Positions 57,018 through 64,000 of a stretch of 64,000 nucleotides of DNA are shown one piece after another. The notes under the pieces were generated by a model that had not been told where the DNA came from, searched no databases, and saw nothing but the letters and a program-made list of their open reading frames with translations. The stretch's first letter is position 1, and the number at the start of each line of letters is the position of its first letter. Both the position numbers and the translations under genes were made by a program. The DNA is from Rhizobium sp. Q54 (GTDB lineage Bacteria > Bacteroidota > Bacteroidia > Flavobacteriales > Flavobacteriaceae): the NCBI GenBank assembly GCA_943328505.2, contig CALQAH020000003.1, positions 1-64,000 of the forward strand, given 5' to 3'.

Positions 57018-58775
57018 TTAGTTCGTTTTAATGATTTTTCCGTTAGCGTCTGTGGTTAATCTTCCTGGTTTTGATGATTTTAGTTTTGAAGTTTCGTTAA
57101 TAATGACAGATTCACCATTTACTTTTACAGTAGTTGTAGTTATACTATCCTTATTTTCTTCATTGGTTTGAATATCGATTGACTCAACATCATTAAATTC
57201 ATTTTCATCGGATGGACAGTTTAAACATTTAACCTGAGAATCAGTCACTTTGTAAACGTAACTTTTATCGCTGAAATGCAAATTAAAGAACTCGTTATTA
57301 GATCTGTCATAATGCTGTACACTATCATCCGTCATGAATATCGTTCCTTCTGGTAAATAAAGATAGATTTCAACATTTTGATTTCTAAATTTACTGGACA
57401 TTTCTGTCAATAAATAATTGTCTAAAATTAACTGATTTGCAACAATTTTGAAACCGTATTTGATTTTTTCTGCTCTTTGATTGGCTTCTGAGAATGATTT
57501 TCCTTCAGCTAATTTTTCAATTTGAATATAGGGTGTAAGTTTATCTGTGCTTTTCAATTGTATGGTTACATTGTTAGAATAAATCACTTCGTTTTTTGTT
57601 GAGTCTTGCTCAAATCTAAAATCATCAGTATCATAAATGCTTTTTGAAAAATAATCATTGTATACAAATTTAATTTTCAGCGTATCTGTTGCTTGTAAAG
57701 GAATATTTTCTTTTTGAACAATTTTACCATGATAAGCTCTTTCTGTCGATTGCTGAATTCCAATAACTATTAATGCTCCAACTGCAAATATCCAAATGGC
57801 TAACAAGCTATATTTTACAATACTACCAACAGATTTTAGATTAGCTACTAATAATTTTAATCCTAAGATGAAGAAGAAAAACAATGGTATTCCAACGGCT
57901 AAGAAGGTTAAAACTCCAAATACCCATAATGGAATGTTGGTGTAATTAACGGCTTCAACATATTTTTGCCAAGGAGCATTCATAAAAGAAGTAGATCCAA
58001 AAGTAAACATCCCTATAAATAGCCCAATTAATGAAATTATTGAAAAAACAACTATAATTGACCCTAACACTTTTGCAAATACTTTGAAGATACTCATAAA
58101 TATGTCTCCAATTCCACCCGCAATTTTTTCAGCACCTGTTTTTACTTGGTTGCCCATTTTGTCATAATCAGCACCTTTAAATTTATTAGTAACACTGTCA
58201 AACTCTTCTCTAACTTTCTTTTCAATATTAGAAATGGTAACTGGTTCACCAGTCATTTCTAATTTTTCAGATGTTGTTATGGCCTTTGGCATAGCTACCC
58301 AAAGAACAATATAAGCAATGAAACCAGTTCCAAATCCAAAGAATAATATCAAGAACAGAATTTTTAACCATACAGCGTCAATTCCAAAATAATGACCTAA
58401 ACCAGTACAAACACCAGCAATAGTTCCTCTGTCTTTATCACGATACAGTTTTCTCGATTTTGTGTAGGGATAGTAGGGTTCTTTTGAGCTTGTTGTTGTG
58501 TCATTATCGTCATCAATTCTGTAATCTTCTGGTTGACCCATTACCACAATGACTTCATCAACATCTTTGTTATTGATTACATGTTTGTCGCTTTTTTGTT
58601 TTTCTATTAACAATTCTGCTACACGCATTTCAATGTCTTTCATGATTTCATCTTTACCAGAAGAGTTAGAAAGAGAACGTTTTATAGCGTCAAAATAACG
58701 TGTTAATTTTTGGTATGCATCTTCATCTATGTGAAAGATTAAACCACCTATATTAATATTTACTGTTTTGTTCAT
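57018..58775 (-). CDS. PspC-domain inner-membrane protein
   Basis: A 585-residue protein. The N-terminal cytoplasmic part (1-105) contains HIDEDAYQKLTRYFDAIKRS. The PspC domain (about 108-168) has DKDRGTIAGVCTGLGHYFG and a hydrophobic helix ending LWVAMPKA. At least four more transmembrane helices follow (about 235-360). The C-terminal 230 residues are soluble and beta-rich (LQATDTLKIKFVYNDYFSKS). PspC proteins sense envelope stress in enterobacteria; here the fusion to long extra regions makes that role an inference. It lies 2 bases after the PadR gene. Confidence 0.87.
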   Translation of the reverse strand: MNKTVNINIGGLIFHIDEDAYQKLTRYFDAIKRSLSNSSGKDEIMKDIEMRVAELLIEKQKSDKHVINNKDVDEVIVVMGQPEDYRIDDDNDTTTSSKEPYYPYTKSRKLYRDKDRGTIAGVCTGLGHYFGIDAVWLKILFLILFFGFGTGFIAYIVLWVAMPKAITTSEKLEMTGEPVTISNIEKKVREEFDSVTNKFKGADYDKMGNQVKTGAEKIAGGIGDIFMSIFKVFAKVLGSIIVVFSIISLIGLFIGMFTFGSTSFMNAPWQKYVEAVNYTNIPLWVFGVLTFLAVGIPLFFFFILGLKLLVANLKSVGSIVKYSLLAIWIFAVGALIVIGIQQSTERAYHGKIVQKENIPLQATDTLKIKFVYNDYFSKSIYDTDDFRFEQDSTKNEVIYSNNVTIQLKSTDKLTPYIQIEKLAEGKSFSEANQRAEKIKYGFKIVANQLILDNYLLTEMSSKFRNQNVEIYLYLPEGTIFMTDDSVQHYDRSNNEFFNLHFSDKSYVYKVTDSQVKCLNCPSDENEFNDVESIDIQTNEENKDSITTTTVKVNGESVIINETSKLKSSKPGRLTTDANGKIIKTN

Positions 58776-58777
58776 GA

Positions 58778-59110
58778 TTACTTCTTTTTAGTTGTGATAA
58801 TGTTAACGGCATCTGACAATTCGGTCCAAGTACCGGTTAATTCGTTTAAAAATGTTTTTCCTAATTCGGTCAATTCGTAATATTTTCTTGGTGGACCTGA
58901 AGTAGATTCCTCCCAACGGTAGTTGAGTAAACCGTCATTTTTTAATCTTGTCAATAGCGGATAAATTGTACCCTCAACTACAAGCAATTTTGCGTTTTTT
59001 AAAGTGTCTAATATTTCAGAAGTGTAGGCTTCTTTGTCTTTTAAGACAGATAAGATACAAAATTCTAAAACACCTTTACGCATCTGTGCTTTTGTGTTTT
59101 CGATGTTCAT
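58778..59110 (-). CDS. PadR-family transcriptional regulator
   Basis: A 110-residue winged-helix protein. The PadR core is visible: QMRKGVLEFCILSVLKDKEA, then VEGTIYPLLTRLKNDGLL as the recognition region, and SGPPRKYYELTELGKTFL as the wing. PadR proteins are usually repressors released by small ligands or stress. It is the first gene of the PspC-GIN operon and probably controls it; candidate binding sequence lies upstream. Confidence 0.92.
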   Translation of the reverse strand: MNIENTKAQMRKGVLEFCILSVLKDKEAYTSEILDTLKNAKLLVVEGTIYPLLTRLKNDGLLNYRWEESTSGPPRKYYELTELGKTFLNELTGTWTELSDAVNIITTKKK

Positions 59111-59206
59111 AATTTTCTTTTAATTTTTTTGATTACTATTCGTTTTTTGATTGATGATGATTATGCTTTTTAAATGATACTATTGATAGGCTATTAATTT
59201 CTTATA

Positions 59207-59214
59207 CAAAGATA
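59207..59214 (-). promoter_or_regulatory. Candidate -7 promoter element of the PadR operon
   Basis: On the minus strand TATCTTTG fits TAnnTTTG about 97 bases before the padR start. A TTG appears upstream but at 26 bases, longer than ideal. Confidence 0.4.
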
Positions 59215-59226
59215 CGGCCTAAAAAA

Positions 59227-59249
59227 AGTATTATGTAATGCAAAGTACT
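59227..59249. promoter_or_regulatory. Candidate operator upstream of the PadR operon
   Basis: An imperfect 23-base dyad (AGTA and TACT at the ends, 16 of 23 positions symmetric) overlaps the region just upstream of the -7 element. It is a reasonable candidate for PadR binding, but the symmetry is weak. Confidence 0.25.
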
Positions 59250-59331
59250 AATATTTAACATTAATTTAACATTTTAATTTTTAATGTAAAACTGTATTTA
59301 TTTTGTACTTTTATAGCAAAATCAACTGTTT

Positions 59332-59787
59332 ATGGAATTTTCTCCTTCAAAATTAAACGCTTTTTTATTCTTAAAATTACCATCCGCTTTTTGGTGTGGT
59401 GTTAGAGTTATTGAAATAAAACCGGAGAAATGCGTTGCCACAGTCACCCATAAATGGTTCAATCAGAATCCATTCAAATCGATGTATTTTGCAGTACAAG
59501 CTATGGCTGCTGAATTAACAACAGGAGCATTAGTGATGTATCAAATTAAAAAAAGTGGAAAGAGCATATCCATGTTGGTTGCCAATAATAAAGGGAATTT
59601 TTCTAAAAAAGCAACGGGAAAAATAATTTTTACTTGTACTGATGGACATCTCATTGAAGAAGCAATTTTCAAAACAATTGCAACTGGAGAAGGACAAACC
59701 ATTTGGCTAAAGTCTATTGGTAAGGACTCAAAAGGGGATCAAGTTTCTGAAATGGATTTTGAATGGAGTGTTAAACTTAAGGGATAA
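59332..59787 (+). CDS. Hotdog-fold protein of the DUF4442/PaaI-like group
   Basis: A 151-residue protein with the hotdog pattern of acyl-CoA thioesterase relatives: FWCGVRVIEIKPEKCVATVT, a long helix (YFAVQAMAAELTTGALVMYQ) and a beta sheet after it (ISMLVANNKGNFSKKA). DUF4442 proteins are often annotated as thioesterases, but the catalytic acid cannot be assigned confidently, so enzyme activity is uncertain. It is transcribed away from the PadR operon; the next gene starts 75 bases downstream on the same strand. Confidence 0.78.
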   Translation: MEFSPSKLNAFLFLKLPSAFWCGVRVIEIKPEKCVATVTHKWFNQNPFKSMYFAVQAMAAELTTGALVMYQIKKSGKSISMLVANNKGNFSKKATGKIIFTCTDGHLIEEAIFKTIATGEGQTIWLKSIGKDSKGDQVSEMDFEWSVKLKG

Positions 59788-59862
59788 ACAAAAGTTAAAC
59801 CTGCAACAATTAACTATTATTTATAGGCCTTTGGTTGTAGTTTTGTAGTAAAGAATCTCAAA

Positions 59863-60768
59863 ATGAAAATACTTATTACAGGTGCTACGGGTTTGATTGG
59901 AACCGAATTGGTCAAATTATTTTTAGAAAATGGCAATACCATCAACTATTTAACTACTTCAAAAGATAAAGTTCAAGATAAACCCAATTACTTTGGATAC
60001 TACTGGAATCCCGAAAATGGGAAAATTGATGAAAATAGTTTAATTGGTGTAGATGTTATCGTTCATTTGGCTGGAGCCAATATTGCAAAGCGTTGGACCA
60101 ATGCCTATAAAAAAGAAATTATAGAAAGCAGAACACTATCTTCTGAATTACTCTTTAACGTTTTAAAAAATAATCCACACCAAGTAAAACAAATCGTTTC
60201 CGCTTCAGGAACGGCTATTTATCCCGAGAGTCATTCAAAAATTTACGATGAAACGGATACTGAAATTGATAATAGTTTTTTAGCAAATGTTGTTTTGAAG
60301 TGGGAGGAAAGCGTAGATAGATTCCAAACTTTAGGGCTAAAAGTTGTCAAACTAAGAACTGGAGTTGTATTTGCTAAAAATGGTGGCGCATTACCCGAAA
60401 TGGTAAAACCTATAAAAATGGGCATTGGTGCTGCTATGGGAAATGGTAAACAAATACAATCATGGATACATATTACAGATTTGGTTGCCTTATATTATTT
60501 TGTTGTTAAAAATCAATTGGAAGGTGTTTTTAATGCGGTTTCACCCAATCCAATTAGCAATGCAGATTTAACAAAAGCAATTGCTAAAACTTTGCACAAA
60601 CCACTTTTTATGCCCAATATACCAGAGTTTGTTATGAAAATAATTCTCGGAGAAATGAGTATACTCCTTTTTTCAAGTAAAAATTTAAGTTCAAAAAAAA
60701 TAGAAGAGTGTGGCTTTAAATTTAAGTTTCCAGAGATTCAAAAAGCACTCAATAACTTGTATCAATAA
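59863..60768 (+). CDS. TIGR01777-type NAD-dependent epimerase-like protein
   Basis: A 301-residue short-chain dehydrogenase-like protein. The dinucleotide-binding motif is GATGLIG (7-13); VDVIVHLAGANIAKRW and VSASGTAIYPES are diagnostic of the TIGR01777/YfcH group; the helix LKWEESVDRF stands where SDR enzymes have the catalytic tyrosine and lysine region. The C-terminal part has DUF1731-like sequence (EFVMKIILGEMSILLFSSKN). Substrate is unknown. The last nine codons lie in a 30-bp tandem duplication that repeats after the stop. Confidence 0.88.
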   Translation: MKILITGATGLIGTELVKLFLENGNTINYLTTSKDKVQDKPNYFGYYWNPENGKIDENSLIGVDVIVHLAGANIAKRWTNAYKKEIIESRTLSSELLFNVLKNNPHQVKQIVSASGTAIYPESHSKIYDETDTEIDNSFLANVVLKWEESVDRFQTLGLKVVKLRTGVVFAKNGGALPEMVKPIKMGIGAAMGNGKQIQSWIHITDLVALYYFVVKNQLEGVFNAVSPNPISNADLTKAIAKTLHKPLFMPNIPEFVMKIILGEMSILLFSSKNLSSKKIEECGFKFKFPEIQKALNNLYQ

Positions 60769-60809
60769 AAAAAAGCACTCAATAACTTGTATCAATAAAA
60801 AAAAGCACT
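60741..60809 (+). repeat. 30-bp tandem duplication spanning a stop codon
   Basis: Positions 60741-60770 and 60771-60800 are identical 30-base units, followed by nine bases of a third (60801-60809). The first unit contains the last codons and TAA of the TIGR01777 gene. The partial third unit is the 5' arm of the terminator. The identical copies suggest a recent slippage event. Confidence 0.9.
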
Positions 60810-60833
60810 ATCGATTTTATAGTGCTTTTTTTT
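60800..60833 (+). terminator. Terminator of the TIGR01777 gene
   Basis: AAAAAGCACTA (60800-60810) pairs with TAGTGCTTTTT (60820-60830) and the T-run continues to 60833. The duplication supplies two more upstream copies of AAAAGCACT that could compete for the 3' arm. Confidence 0.85.
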
Positions 60834-61012
60834 ATAAAGATTGTTGAATTAATAATTATTTAAAGCTTTCTAGCTAACCTTGAGAAACGAATTATTTAAA
60901 ATAATAAGAACAAAATTAATTAAAACGAAAACGTAATAGTCACAAAATTATATTAAAATTTCAATTTATTTTAAAGCGAAATTTATTTATTTTTAATAAA
61001 AAGTGTGACAAT

Positions 61013-61044
61013 TTGACATTATTAAACAAATGGCAATACTTTTG
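61013..61044 (+). promoter_or_regulatory. Promoter of grpE-dnaJ
   Basis: TTG (61013-61015) is followed after 21 bases by TACTTTTG (61037-61044), a good housekeeping-type match. No heat-shock inverted repeat of the CIRCE type is visible. Initiation near 61051 is close to the first grpE ATG. Confidence 0.55.
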
Positions 61045-61064
61045 CAATTCAAGAGAAAAATAAA

Positions 61065-61640
61065 ATGTTTAAAAAAATATTCAAAAATACAAGTAAAATG
61101 ACTACCGAGAATACCGAAATAGACAAAGAATTAGAAGATACGATTTTAGAGAATAATGCAAATGGAGAACAACTAATTGTTGAAGAATTAACTATTGAAG
61201 AGCAATTAACCAAAGACTTAGCTGTAGAGAAAGATAAATTTTTACGTCTTTTTGCTGAATTTGAAAATTATAAAAGACGAACTGCCAAAGAAAGAATGGA
61301 GTTGTTTAAAACTGCCAATCAAGAAGTCATGCAAGCCATGTTGCCAGTAATGGATGACTTTGATAGAGCTTTAACAGAAATTAAAAAAACAGACGATTCT
61401 ATCTTAATTCAAGGTGTAGAGCTCATACAAGAAAAATTAAGAAACACATTAATATCAAAAGGATTGGAGGAAGTTGAAATAAAAGTTGGAGATATTTTTA
61501 ATGCCGATTTTGCAGAAGCTATTACTCAAATCCCAGCTCCTTCTCCAAATTTGAAAGGAAAAATTGTAGATGTAATTGAAAAAGGGTACAAGTTGGGTGA
61601 CAAAATAATCCGTTTTCCAAAAGTGGTTATTGGAAATTAA
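61065..61640 (+). CDS. grpE: Nucleotide exchange factor GrpE
   Basis: Co-chaperone that releases ADP from DnaK. The 191-residue protein has an N-terminal acidic region, a long coiled-coil helix ending LFAEFENYKRRTAKERMELF, and the C-terminal beta wing with ITQIPAPSPNLKGKIVDVIE and GYKLGDKIIRFPKVVIG. A second ATG at 61098 (MTTENTEIDKE) would give 180 residues and a normal leader length, so the start is uncertain. dnaJ follows after 13 bases. Confidence 0.93.
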   Translation: MFKKIFKNTSKMTTENTEIDKELEDTILENNANGEQLIVEELTIEEQLTKDLAVEKDKFLRLFAEFENYKRRTAKERMELFKTANQEVMQAMLPVMDDFDRALTEIKKTDDSILIQGVELIQEKLRNTLISKGLEEVEIKVGDIFNADFAEAITQIPAPSPNLKGKIVDVIEKGYKLGDKIIRFPKVVIGN

Positions 61641-61653
61641 TTCTTAATTGAAA

Positions 61654-62772
61654 ATGAAAAAAGATTTTTACGAAATATTAGGAATATCTAAAAATGCCTC
61701 TGAAGCCGAAATAAAAAAGGCCTACAGAAAGAAAGCAATAGAATTTCACCCTGACAAAAACCCAGGAAATGCTGAAGCCGAAGAAAATTTCAAAACAGCT
61801 GCCGAAGCCTATGAAGTATTAAGCGATCCTCAAAAGAAAGCCAAATACGATCAATACGGTCACCAAGCTTTTGATAATGGCGGCGGTGGCGGTTACAGTA
61901 CTGGCGGTATGAATATGGATGATATTTTCAGTCAATTTGGAGATATTTTTGGAAGTGCTTTCGGTGGCGGTGCCGGTTTCGGTGGAAATAATGGTGGTCA
62001 ACGTAGAACTAAAGGGAGCAATCTTCGTATAAAAGTTAAATTAACTTTGGAAGAAGTAGCCAATGGAGTTGAGAAAAAAGTTAAAGTAAAACGGAAAATA
62101 CAAGCTCAAGGTGTTAAATATAAAACCTGTTCTACCTGCAATGGACAAGGTCAAGTTTTAAGAGTTACCAATACAATTTTAGGCAGAATGCAATCCGCCT
62201 CTACATGTCCAACCTGCGGCGGTGCTGGACAAATGATTGAAAGTAAACCGAATGATGCCGATTCACAAGGAATGGTTATGGCTGACGAAACAGTCTCTAT
62301 AAAAATTCCAGCTGGTGTTGTTGACGGTATGCAATTAAAAGTTTCAAACAAAGGGAATGATGCTCCAGGAAATGGTGTGCCGGGAGATTTAATTGTAGCG
62401 ATTGAAGAACAAGAACATGAATTTTTGAAACGTGAAGGTGAAAATCTTCATTATGATTTATATATCAGTTTTCCAGAAGCTGCCCTAGGAATTTCGAAAG
62501 ATATTGAAGCAGTTAATGGAAAAGTAAGAATCAAACTTGAAGAAGGAATCCAATCAGGTAAGATTTTACGCTTAAAAGGAAAAGGTATTCCAAGTTTAAA
62601 TGGGTATGGAAGTGGCGATTTATTAGTTCATGTAAATGTCTGGACTCCAAAGACTTTATCTAAAGAGCAAAAGCAATTCTTCGAAAACTCAATGAGTAAC
62701 GAGAATTTTATTCCTAGTCCAGAAAAAAGTGATAAATCTTTTTTCGAAAAAGTAAAAGATATGTTTTCGTAG
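61654..62772 (+). CDS. dnaJ: Molecular chaperone DnaJ with two zinc-finger motifs
   Basis: Hsp40 co-chaperone of DnaK, 372 residues. The J domain has HPD at 32-34. A G/F-rich region (about 73-115) follows. Of the usual four CxxCxGxG motifs only two remain: C159-S-T-C162 NGQG and C185-P-T-C188 GGAG. They correspond to motifs 2 and 3, which form zinc site II. The C-terminal substrate-binding domains are intact (VSIKIPAGVVDGMQLKV, LLRLKGKGIPS-like). The ATG at 61654 fits the family start (MKKDFYEILG); the TTG six bases earlier is unlikely. Confidence 0.96.
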   Translation: MKKDFYEILGISKNASEAEIKKAYRKKAIEFHPDKNPGNAEAEENFKTAAEAYEVLSDPQKKAKYDQYGHQAFDNGGGGGYSTGGMNMDDIFSQFGDIFGSAFGGGAGFGGNNGGQRRTKGSNLRIKVKLTLEEVANGVEKKVKVKRKIQAQGVKYKTCSTCNGQGQVLRVTNTILGRMQSASTCPTCGGAGQMIESKPNDADSQGMVMADETVSIKIPAGVVDGMQLKVSNKGNDAPGNGVPGDLIVAIEEQEHEFLKREGENLHYDLYISFPEAALGISKDIEAVNGKVRIKLEEGIQSGKILRLKGKGIPSLNGYGSGDLLVHVNVWTPKTLSKEQKQFFENSMSNENFIPSPEKSDKSFFEKVKDMFS

Positions 62773-62839
62773 TTTAAATTATTTTATTACATTTGAATAT
62801 TACTTGGAAACAAGTAATTTCTTTTTCATAGCAATTTTT

Positions 62840-62882
62840 CCCATCCTTGTTTTTTAAACATTATAAGGGTGGGTTTTTTTTG
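62840..62882 (+). terminator. Terminator of grpE-dnaJ
   Basis: CCCATCCTT (62840-62848) pairs with AAGGGTGGG (62865-62873), with one G-T pair, followed by eight T residues. Confidence 0.8.
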
Positions 62883-63026
62883 TAACAAATATTCCTGTTA
62901 TACTACTAATTCTCTACCTTTACCAAATGCAATAACAACTTCAAAAATCAATTGCAATACCAATTTTATATTGTTTTTGAAATTGACATTGCTATAGAAT
63001 TTGTAATTGATATTTAAAATAAATTT

Positions 63027-63947
63027 ATGAGTAATATACTTGAAGTGAAAAATGTAGTCAAACAATATGGCGATTACACAGCACTTAACAGCGTTTCATT
63101 GACTGTCCCAAAAGGAAGTATTTATGGGCTTTTAGGTCCAAATGGAGCAGGAAAAACTTCTTTAATTAGAATTATCAATCAAATCACAATGCCGGATAGT
63201 GGTGAAATTATTTTAGATGGTGAAATACTCCAGCCTAAACACATCCAATCTATTGGTTATATGCCCGAAGAACGAGGTTTGTATAAAAACATGAAAGTCG
63301 GTGAGCAATGTTTATACCTTGCTCAACTAAAGGGTTTGACCCAACAAGAAGCTAAAAAAGAATTGGATTATTGGTTTGAACGTTTGGAAATTCAAGGTTG
63401 GTGGAATAAAAAAATCCAAGAACTTTCTAAAGGAATGGCACAAAAAATCCAGTTTGTAGTAACGGTTTTGCACAAACCAAAATTGCTTATTCTTGATGAA
63501 CCTTTTTCTGGTTTTGATCCTGTCAATGCCAATTTGATTAAAGATGAAATCATCGAGTTGAACAAACAAGGAACTTCAGTTATTTTTTCTACACACCGAA
63601 TGGAAAGCGTAGAAGAAATGTGTGATCATATTGCGCTAATACACAAATCCAATAAACTAATAGAAGGAAAATTAAGTGATGTAAAAAAACAATTTCGAAC
63701 CAACAGTTATGAAGTCGGAATTTTATCTAACAACATCGAAGGTTTGATGTTTGATTTGTCACAAAAATTCACGCTGTCTCAAACCGATTTCAAATCGTTA
63801 AACGATGAATTGAAATTAGAAGTGCAATTGGGTACAGCAACACCAAATGAATTATTGAATACCTTGATTCAAAGAGGTCAAGTAACCCATTTTGTTGAGA
63901 AAATTCCAAGTGTAAACGATATATTCATTAAAACGGTAACTGAATAA
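63027..63947 (+). CDS. ABC transporter ATP-binding protein (NatA-like)
   Basis: A 306-residue ATPase. Walker A is GPNGAGKT (37-44), the Q-loop region is in GYMPEERGLY, the signature is LSKGMAQK, and Walker B is KLLILDEPFSGFDP with the switch histidine in FSTHRMESVE. The C-terminal 80 residues are extra, as in NatA-type exporters. It belongs to an ABC-2-type export system with the permease that starts at its stop codon. Substrate is unknown; sodium export is known for NatAB but cannot be inferred here. Confidence 0.9.
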   Translation: MSNILEVKNVVKQYGDYTALNSVSLTVPKGSIYGLLGPNGAGKTSLIRIINQITMPDSGEIILDGEILQPKHIQSIGYMPEERGLYKNMKVGEQCLYLAQLKGLTQQEAKKELDYWFERLEIQGWWNKKIQELSKGMAQKIQFVVTVLHKPKLLILDEPFSGFDPVNANLIKDEIIELNKQGTSVIFSTHRMESVEEMCDHIALIHKSNKLIEGKLSDVKKQFRTNSYEVGILSNNIEGLMFDLSQKFTLSQTDFKSLNDELKLEVQLGTATPNELLNTLIQRGQVTHFVEKIPSVNDIFIKTVTE

Positions 63948-64000
63948 TGAGCAAACTAATACTTATCATAAAAAGAGAATTTATTTCCAAAGTCCGAAAT
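63947..64000 (+). CDS. ABC-2-type permease, 5' end only
   Basis: The first 18 codons (MSKLILIIKREFISKVRN) of the gene following the ATPase. The start overlaps the ATPase stop by one base (TAATG). The opening IIKREF is typical of NatB/ABC-2 permeases. The rest lies beyond the window. Confidence 0.7.
   Translation, partial: MSKLILIIKREFISKVRN

Overview
The window is a chromosomal stretch from a low-GC member of the Bacteroidota, most likely a Flavobacterium or close relative. The evidence is the gene content: type IX secretion (T9SS) sorting domains on giant adhesin-like proteins, an S46 dipeptidyl-peptidase, a PadR-PspC-DUF2807 operon and a two-subunit methylmalonyl-CoA mutase. Promoters fit the Bacteroidota pattern (TTG about 20 bases upstream of TAnnTTTG), and Shine-Dalgarno sequences are weak throughout. 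There are no rRNA genes, CRISPR arrays, insertion sequences or prophages; one tRNA (tRNA-Pro, anticodon TGG) is present. All assignments come from reading the sequence; no database search was run.

Layout. 1-2.0 kb: 3' part of an S46 dipeptidyl-peptidase. 2.0-13.5 kb: two adjacent giant secreted T9SS proteins on the minus strand, mosaic paralogs that share most modules but have different N-termini. 13.8-24.5 kb: mixed housekeeping genes, namely a TPR protein, Mpl (peptidoglycan recycling), a DUF1287 protein, RadC, a RES/Xre toxin-antitoxin pair with a clear operator, a YjjG-type nucleotidase, RarA, a rhomboid protease, RlmB and an Omp85-type outer-membrane protein.

24.7-42.1 kb: one merged str-S10-spc-alpha ribosomal cluster of 31 genes (rpsL to rplQ), including the short rpmC, rpmD and rpmJ genes, with fusA, secY, infA and rpoA. 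It starts at a strong promoter and ends at a strong terminator. Internal gaps before rplC, rpsD and rplQ can form hairpins that look like ribosomal-protein leader structures. 42.3-44.9 kb: carA and eno, each with its own promoter.

44.9-54.2 kb: a lipoprotein, a methionine-type aminotransferase, an anchored class A-like serine hydrolase, a 2OG-Fe(II) oxygenase, then a minus-strand operon udk-ftsB-mutA-[antitoxin-toxin]-mutB, in which a RelE/ParE-type pair sits between the two methylmalonyl-CoA mutase subunits; tRNA-Pro lies beyond it. 54.4-64 kb: trxB, two DUF2807 (GIN) proteins, a PspC protein and a PadR regulator, a hotdog protein, a TIGR01777 epimerase-like protein, grpE-dnaJ, and an ABC transporter ATPase with the start of its permease.

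No wholly new system is evident. The items most worth a second look are the toxin-antitoxin pair inside the mutase operon, the tandem operator that bears on the RES/Xre start codon, the mosaic adhesin pair, the acidic tail on L17, the hairpin-rich region beside tRNA-Pro with a tRNA-like fragment, and a 30-bp tandem duplication across a stop codon.
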